Made by a program: the position numbers and the translations under genes. The notes beneath the pieces were generated by a model, which saw only the letters and a program-made list of their open reading frames with translations, did no database searches and was not told where the DNA came from. A stretch of 11,877 nt of DNA from JAXDBV01 sp034678415. GTDB lineage: Bacteria; Bacteroidota; Bacteroidia; Bacteroidales; VadinHA17. Shown one piece after another: positions 7,851 through 11,877 of this stretch. The stretch spans positions 1 to 11,877 of the forward strand of contig JAXDBV010000082.1 in the NCBI GenBank assembly GCA_034678415.1, read 5' to 3'. Each line of letters opens with the position of its first letter. The stretch's first letter is position 1.

Positions 7851-8794
7851 GCCGCGTTGTTTCTCATCTTCTTGCTTTCCTCTACCGGTGTATTACCCTT
7901 CTTCCTCTCCGGGTATTGTATGTTATTTCCGACCTGACCTATTATCCCCTGTATTACATCGCCGGATACAGAAAAAAGGTGGTTTTCAGAAACCTGCGCA
8001 ATGCCTTCCCGTCGATGACCGAAAGGGAAATACATTTCACCGCCAAACGGTTCTACCACCATTTCTGCGATGTGTTTTACGAGACGGGATGGCTCATGTA
8101 TGCCAGCCCGGCAAGCATCTTGCGGCGTATTAGCTACTCTGACAGACACCTCATCGATGATCCGCTGAAGGAAGGACGCGCCGTCATTGCAGCCGTCGGC
8201 CATTATGGCAACTGGGAATGGCTGAACAGCTTCGCGCTGACAGTCCCTTACCCCACCATTGCTATTTACAAGGAACAGAACGATCCGGTGTTTGACAGGC
8301 TCTTCTTTTCCATCAGAAGCCGTTTCGGCAGCCGACCTGTCCCTATGAAACAAACCTTGCGCGTAATAAGGGAATACCGGGACAGAAACACTCCTTTCGT
8401 GGCCTGCTTTATCGCGGATCAAAGCCCTGTAAGACAGGAACTGGAATACTGGACCACCTTCCTCAACCAGGATACACCGGTATTTCTCGGTATAGAAAAG
8501 ATTGCCAGAAAATATGATTTTGCCGTTGTTTATCTCGAAATAATGAAAGTCCGACGCGGCAACTACCGTGTGGAGATACATCCGGTAGCCGGTCATGCGG
8601 CAGATACACCTCCGTATGAAATTACGGAAAAACATGTAAAACGGCTGGAACAAACCATCCTTTCCAGGCCGGAATACTGGATATGGTCACACAGGCGATG
8701 GAAATTTACGAGGAAAGATATGGTGAGGAGAAAGAATAATCCTTCCGGGACAACCGGTATAACAAACAACCTCTCCCCCCCATTTGAAAAATAA
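7847..8794 (+). CDS. LpxL/HtrB-like lysophospholipid acyltransferase, copy 1
   Basis: A 315-residue inner-membrane acyltransferase of the lipid A late-acyltransferase (LpxL/LpxM) type, expected to move an acyl chain from acyl-ACP to a lipid A precursor or related lipid. The N-terminus is hydrophobic (about 7-40; TLLPLRVLYVIS is shared with copy 2). The HX4E catalytic motif is GHYGNWEW at 118-125 (H119, E124). ADQSP at 190-194, YWTTFLNQDTPVFLG at 201-215 and PEYWIWSHRRWK at 275-286 complete the family pattern. The frame is open further upstream, but the true start is the ATG at 7847, which overlaps the IMPase stop and matches the start of copy 2. The C-terminal tail beyond about residue 290 is basic and unconserved. 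Which lipid is acylated is unknown. Confidence 0.93.
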   Translation: MSRVVSHLLAFLYRCITLLPLRVLYVISDLTYYPLYYIAGYRKKVVFRNLRNAFPSMTEREIHFTAKRFYHHFCDVFYETGWLMYASPASILRRISYSDRHLIDDPLKEGRAVIAAVGHYGNWEWLNSFALTVPYPTIAIYKEQNDPVFDRLFFSIRSRFGSRPVPMKQTLRVIREYRDRNTPFVACFIADQSPVRQELEYWTTFLNQDTPVFLGIEKIARKYDFAVVYLEIMKVRRGNYRVEIHPVAGHAADTPPYEITEKHVKRLEQTILSRPEYWIWSHRRWKFTRKDMVRRKNNPSGTTGITNNLSPPFEK

Positions 8795-8831
8795 GCGTTT
8801 TTCTTTTTTAATATACTGAACAAACGCTTTT
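8793..8831 (+). terminator. possible terminator hairpin after acyltransferase 1
   Basis: AAGCGTTT at 8793-8800 is exactly complementary to AAACGCTT at 8822-8829, with a 21-base AT-rich loop and a four-base T run (8828-8831). It begins at the stop codon. The long loop and short T-run make it weak. Position at the end of an operon-like block and ahead of a 250-base gap supports a terminator or mRNA-end function. Confidence 0.35.
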
Positions 8832-9044
8832 CGCGGCGGGGATTAATCCATGTTGCCCGTTGTACGGCTCCCGGCGGATGAAAAAACAAGCTTTTATTTC
8901 CCTGCATTCACTACTCCCTTGTCCGGCAGATTTCCCGACATCCCGCATATAACAGCTCTAACTGAACTACAATTACGTAATTTATGCACTCCTTAGTTTT
9001 GACGATAATTTATTATTTTTATTGATTGATAACGGTTCATCAGC
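8795..9044. other. 250-base noncoding gap between the two acyltransferases
   Basis: No conserved coding frame is visible on either strand. It starts with the 8-bp hairpin described separately, passes through a GC-richer middle (8832-8880) with no recognisable remnant of either flanking gene, and ends in AT-rich DNA (8965-9035) that probably carries the promoter for acyltransferase 2. TTTTG at 8997-9001 resembles a -33 element, and TATTTTTA at 9014-9021 resembles a -7 box, but their 12-base separation is shorter than the usual 19-21. I therefore cannot name a promoter with confidence. Confidence 0.4.
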
Positions 9045-9971
9045 ATGTCTGCCATCGGATATTACATATTCTATTGCCTGATCCGGACAGTAACCCTGCT
9101 TCCCTTGCAGGTATTATATCTGTTGTCGGACGTCACGTACTATTTCATCTATTATCTGATCAGGTACCGCCGGCAGGTTGTTTTTACCAACCTACGTCGT
9201 GCATTCCCGGAGAACGATGAGCGTCAGAACAGGCAGATAGCCAAACGATTTTACAGGCATTACTGTGATCTCCTGGCAGAAACAATGAAGCTGGTGCATA
9301 TGTCTCCGGTGGAGATAGGGAAAAGAGTCAGATACCTGAACCCCGGATTACTGGATGAGCTTTACGACAGGGGCAAGAGCGTTATTGCGGTCATCGGCCA
9401 CTATGGTAACTGGGAATGGCTGGCAGGTCTTCCCCTGCATATAAAATATCAGGCCTTTGCCATTTACAAACCGATGAATAACAAACGGTTTGACCGGTTT
9501 TTCATCCGGTTGCGTGAACAGTATGGGGTGAAAACCTTCCCGATGGAACATACCCTGAGAAGGATGGTTGAGAACCGGCGAAACGGTCTGCGCACGATCA
9601 CCTTGTTTTTAAGCGACCAGCGGCCCATAAAACGTACCATTCGCTACTGGACCACCTTTCTCCGTCAGGACACACCCGTGCTTCTGGGGGCTGAACGCCT
9701 GGCCAAAAAGCTTGACGAGGCGGTGGTGTTCTTTGATGTCAGGAAGGTACAGAGGGGCTATTACGAGGTGGTATTCCGCCTTATTACCGACGATCCGACA
9801 GGCACGAAACCCTGTGAGATCACCGAAAAACATGTGCGCGTCCTGGAATCCATCATCATTGAAAAACCCGAATACTGGCTCTGGTCACACCGCCGCTGGC
9901 GCCACAACAAGGCCAGGTGGCTCGCCTGGGCCGAACAACACGGCATTAACCTCAACACCGGAGAACATTGA
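9045..9971 (+). CDS. LpxL/HtrB-like lysophospholipid acyltransferase, copy 2
   Basis: A 308-residue paralogue of the preceding acyltransferase. By hand, 32 of the first 60 residues are identical without gaps, and the key motifs sit at the same numbers: GHYGNWEW at 118-125 (H119, E124) and SDQRP at 190-194. YWTTFLRQDTPVLLG and PEYWLWSHRRWR are also shared. It should be an inner-membrane acyl-ACP-dependent transferase for lipid A or another envelope lipid. Differences cluster around residues 80-105 and in the tail, where copy 2 ends shortly after the SHRRWR motif; they may reflect a different acceptor or chain. ATG 9045 aligns exactly with the start of copy 1. The glycosyltransferase start overlaps its stop. 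In enterobacteria LpxL and LpxM add two successive acyl chains; an analogous split here is inference. Confidence 0.93.
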   Translation: MSAIGYYIFYCLIRTVTLLPLQVLYLLSDVTYYFIYYLIRYRRQVVFTNLRRAFPENDERQNRQIAKRFYRHYCDLLAETMKLVHMSPVEIGKRVRYLNPGLLDELYDRGKSVIAVIGHYGNWEWLAGLPLHIKYQAFAIYKPMNNKRFDRFFIRLREQYGVKTFPMEHTLRRMVENRRNGLRTITLFLSDQRPIKRTIRYWTTFLRQDTPVLLGAERLAKKLDEAVVFFDVRKVQRGYYEVVFRLITDDPTGTKPCEITEKHVRVLESIIIEKPEYWLWSHRRWRHNKARWLAWAEQHGINLNTGEH

Positions 9972-11008
9972 TCAAGACGGCCGTAGTCATACTGAACTGG
10001 AACGGGAAGCATTTTCTTGAGCAATTCCTTGGCGGGGTGATTAACCATTCTGCCGGCCCCGATGTGGAAATATATGTGGCTGACAATGGCTCCACTGACG
10101 GATCGGTCCCTTACCTTGAAAAGGAATTCCCCGGGGTGAAACTGATCCTCCTCGATAAGAACCACGGCTTTTCTGAAGGCTATAACCGTGCGCTGCGGGG
10201 GATCGATGCCCGGTATTATGTTCTGCTGAATTCCGATGTGGAGGTAACACTTCATTGGATCGATCCCGTGATAAGCCTGATGGACAAAGATGAGACTATT
10301 GCAGCCTGCCAGCCTAAGATACGGTCATACCTTCACAGGGAATACTTCGAATATGCCGGGGCTGCCGGCGGGTTCATCGACAGGCTGGGCTATCCCTTTT
10401 GCCGCGGACGCTTACTGAACCACATCGAAAAAGATGAGGGACAGTATGACCAGGTAAGTGATATCTTCTGGGCCACGGGTGCATGTATGTTCGTGAGGGC
10501 CAGCCTTTTTCAATCATCGGGTGGGCTCGATCCCTCCTACTTTGCCCATATGGAAGAAATCGACTTCTGCTGGCGGATGAAAAACATGGGTTACCGCATC
10601 CTTTATGTACCGCAATCCACTGTCTTTCACGTGGGCGGAGGAACGCTCCCCAACGAAAACCCGCGAAAGCTCTACCTTAACTTCAGAAACAACCTGCTGA
10701 CGCTGATCAAGAACCTGCCACCGGGAACCTTATTCATTACACTTATCTCCCGGATGATCCTTGACTGCGCCGCATCACTGAAATACCTGGCAAGCCTGAA
10801 AATCGCCGATAGCTGCGCCGTTGCTATGGCTTACTTCTCCGTTATAAGCCGGTTTATCCCCTATTACAGGCACAGAAAAAAACTCAGATCCTCCGCAGTG
10901 AGACTTACACACAAGGAGATTTACCGGAGGAGTGTTGTCATTGATTTCTTTTTGATAAAGAAAAGAAAATTTACTCAGCTAAGCCCGGAAGCATTCGGGA
11001 AACAATAG
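9968..11008 (+). CDS. family 2 glycosyltransferase (GT-A fold)
   Basis: A 346-residue inverting glycosyltransferase of the rhamnosyltransferase/WbbL-like type, moving a sugar from a nucleotide donor to a lipid-linked or surface glycan at the cytosolic face of the membrane. It shows VVILNWNG at 6-13, the nucleotide-binding ADNGSTDGS at 38-46, NHGFSEGYNRAL at 65-76, the DXD-type LLNSDVEV at 86-93, FWATGACMFVR at 167-177 and the catalytic-base segment HMEEIDFCWRMK at 194-205. A hydrophobic stretch at about 253-297 may anchor it to the membrane; the tail is basic. The start must be TTG at 9968: the first beta strand begins at residue 6 and no other start codon is close. That start shares bases with the acyltransferase 2 stop (TTGA), implying translational coupling. 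The sugar and acceptor are unknown. Confidence 0.93.
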   Translation: MIKTAVVILNWNGKHFLEQFLGGVINHSAGPDVEIYVADNGSTDGSVPYLEKEFPGVKLILLDKNHGFSEGYNRALRGIDARYYVLLNSDVEVTLHWIDPVISLMDKDETIAACQPKIRSYLHREYFEYAGAAGGFIDRLGYPFCRGRLLNHIEKDEGQYDQVSDIFWATGACMFVRASLFQSSGGLDPSYFAHMEEIDFCWRMKNMGYRILYVPQSTVFHVGGGTLPNENPRKLYLNFRNNLLTLIKNLPPGTLFITLISRMILDCAASLKYLASLKIADSCAVAMAYFSVISRFIPYYRHRKKLRSSAVRLTHKEIYRRSVVIDFFLIKKRKFTQLSPEAFGKQ

Positions 11009-11051
11009 GGAGACAGCGTATTGTATGCTTTTATGTAAAAAGAACACGCAT

Positions 11052-11471
11052 ATGGGAACCAACAAAAAACCTTTCCTGGTAAACATTCATTTCACCGTTA
11101 AAACGTATGATATTGATGCGGCACACCATGTGAGTAACATTGTCTATATCCGATGGCTTGAGGATCTCAGGTTCAGGATACTGGAAGAATATCTCCCGCT
11201 TGACCGGCTCATGGAAAGAAGCCTGACCCCTGTTATTCTAAGGACCGAGATCAATTACATACAGGCTGTCAGGTTGTTCGATAATCCCACCGGCATGATG
11301 TGGATGGAAAAACTGGAAAAACTGAGGTTTTACCTGGCTGCTGAATTCACGGTAGGCGGCAAGGTGGTTTGTGATGCCCGCCAGACCGGTGTTTTCATTG
11401 ACATTGAAAAACAGAGGCCGTCCCGTATACCTCCTGAACTGCTTAAAATATTTAAAGAATCGGTGTGGTAA
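11052..11471 (+). CDS. hotdog-fold acyl-thioesterase (4HBT / FatA-like)
   Basis: A small cytosolic thioesterase of the hotdog superfamily, 139 residues from the chosen start, which would hydrolyse acyl-CoA or acyl-ACP. Numbered from ATG 11052, the signature is TVKTYDIDAAHHVSNIVYIRW at about 15-35: Asp residues precede a His-Val-x-Asn, as in 4-hydroxybenzoyl-CoA and YbgC-like thioesterases, which typically read DTDxxGHVNN. The helix WLEDLRFRIL follows, and the later strands (LRTEINYIQAV, CDARQTGVFIDI) fit the fold. An in-frame ATG at 11025 would add nine residues (MLLCKKNTH); an AGGGAGA lies about 10 bases ahead of it, so that start is not excluded. It follows the glycosyltransferase closely on the same strand and probably shares its transcript. 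Substrate is unknown; acyl-ACP supply to the neighbouring acyltransferases is speculative. Confidence 0.88.
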   Translation: MGTNKKPFLVNIHFTVKTYDIDAAHHVSNIVYIRWLEDLRFRILEEYLPLDRLMERSLTPVILRTEINYIQAVRLFDNPTGMMWMEKLEKLRFYLAAEFTVGGKVVCDARQTGVFIDIEKQRPSRIPPELLKIFKESVW

Positions 11472-11490
11472 ATGCATCCGCGGGCATTTT
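11470..11490 (+). terminator. possible short terminator after the thioesterase
   Basis: AAATGC at 11470-11475 pairs with GCATTT at 11484-11489 around an 8-base loop (ATCCGCGG), followed by one more T. It overlaps the stop codon and lies in the convergent gap before the DUF92 gene. A second small hairpin, CCGTT/AACGG at 11499-11514, follows and is trailed by TTCGCTTTTC. Both stems are short, so termination is plausible rather than shown. Confidence 0.35.
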
Positions 11491-11563
11491 ACCTCCTTCC
11501 GTTGCGCAGAACGGTTCGCTTTTCAGCTTTTCAATGTGTATCAGTTCTCTCCCCGCTATTGTA

Positions 11564-11877
11564 TCACCCCGCGATTAAAACCATCAAACCGTAGTAACAC
11601 AGGGCGGCACAAAAGGTATTTATCAGGTTCACCGTTTGGTTATTGAGGTATCCGCCCCGTTGCAAGGTGGCTCCTAGACACGAATCGATGATAGTGCCTG
11701 TCACTCCGGAGATGAGAACAACGACGGCCGGCAGGTATGAATCATGAAGTACTCCATATGTCAATGCGATCAGCGTACTACCTGCCACACCCGCGAGGGT
11801 GCCTTGCAGGCTCACCACGCCGTCAAGGCCGCGCCGGTCGGGTTTCCAGGTAATGATATTGATATATCTCCTGCCAT
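11564..11877 (-). CDS. DUF92 / TMEM19-family membrane protein, C-terminal part
   Basis: The frame runs from the right window edge to a TGA at 11566-11564, giving about 104 residues of C-terminus; the 5' part lies outside. An internal GTG at 11818 is not the true start, because upstream codons read GRRYINIITWKPDRRGLDG straight into VVSLQGTLAGVAGS, a run typical of DUF92. The remainder has two or three hydrophobic segments (TLAGVAGSTLIALTYGVL, LPAVVVLISGVTGTIIDSCL, and the end FCAALCYYGLMVLIAG), with the conserved GTIIDSCLGATLQ and polar NNQTVNLINT between them. Family members are multi-pass membrane proteins; the plant member VTE6 is a phytyl-phosphate kinase, so a prenol-phosphate kinase role is possible but not shown. 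It converges on the thioesterase gene. Confidence 0.9.
   Translation of the reverse strand, partial: GRRYINIITWKPDRRGLDGVVSLQGTLAGVAGSTLIALTYGVLHDSYLPAVVVLISGVTGTIIDSCLGATLQRGGYLNNQTVNLINTFCAALCYYGLMVLIAG

Noticed and set aside
7520..8653. 377-codon minus-strand open frame opposite the IMPase end and acyltransferase 1
   Set aside because: It is antisense to two strongly supported genes, has no recognisable motif, and is a codon-bias shadow.
10984..10999. CCCGGA/TTCGGG hairpin at the end of the glycosyltransferase gene
   Set aside because: It lies within coding sequence, has a 6-bp stem with one wobble pair and no T-run, and the next gene follows closely, so a terminator is unlikely.
11564..11818. 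84-aa protein starting at GTG 11818
   Set aside because: The frame continues upstream to the window edge with typical DUF92 sequence, so the GTG is internal and the gene is partial.

Overview
The window looks like core chromosome of a Bacteroidota bacterium, probably Bacteroidales-like. The protein families and their pairing, the scarcity of strong Shine-Dalgarno sites and the TAnnTTT-type AT-rich intergenic spots all fit. This is inference from composition and gene content; no rRNA or other marker gene is present. I see no tRNA, rRNA, CRISPR array, insertion sequence or phage gene.

Layout. Positions 1-129 hold an unresolved edge fragment. Positions 130-1948 (minus strand) carry a nitroreductase followed by folC, which makes folate polyglutamates. 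A short AT-rich divergent spacer (1949-2019) separates these from a plus-strand block: a PIN-PhoH ATPase (2020-3348), a SixA-like histidine phosphatase (3360-3857), polyphosphate kinase ppk1 (4038-6095), a short Ppx/GppA-type phosphatase (6113-7012), an inositol-monophosphatase-family enzyme (7038-7850) and an LpxL-like acyltransferase (7847-8794). After a 250-base gap come a second, paralogous acyltransferase (9045-9971), a family 2 glycosyltransferase that overlaps it by 4 bases (9968-11008), and a hotdog-fold acyl-thioesterase (11052-11471). A convergent minus-strand DUF92 membrane protein enters from the right edge (11564-11877, 5' part missing).

How the genes fit together. The first half of the plus-strand block is a phosphate/polyphosphate module: ppk1 makes polyphosphate through a phosphohistidine, the Ppx-like protein is a candidate for breaking it down or sensing it, and the SixA-like protein could act on phosphohistidine. 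The second half is an envelope-lipid module: two late-acyltransferase-type enzymes, a glycosyltransferase and a thioesterase. The inositol-phosphatase-like enzyme bridges the two and is translationally coupled to the first acyltransferase.

Most of the window is ordinary. The points most worth a second look are the altered phosphate-binding loop of the Ppx-like protein, the SixA-ppk1-ppx arrangement behind PIN-PhoH, and the diverged tandem acyltransferases. I found no convincing undescribed defence or mobile system.
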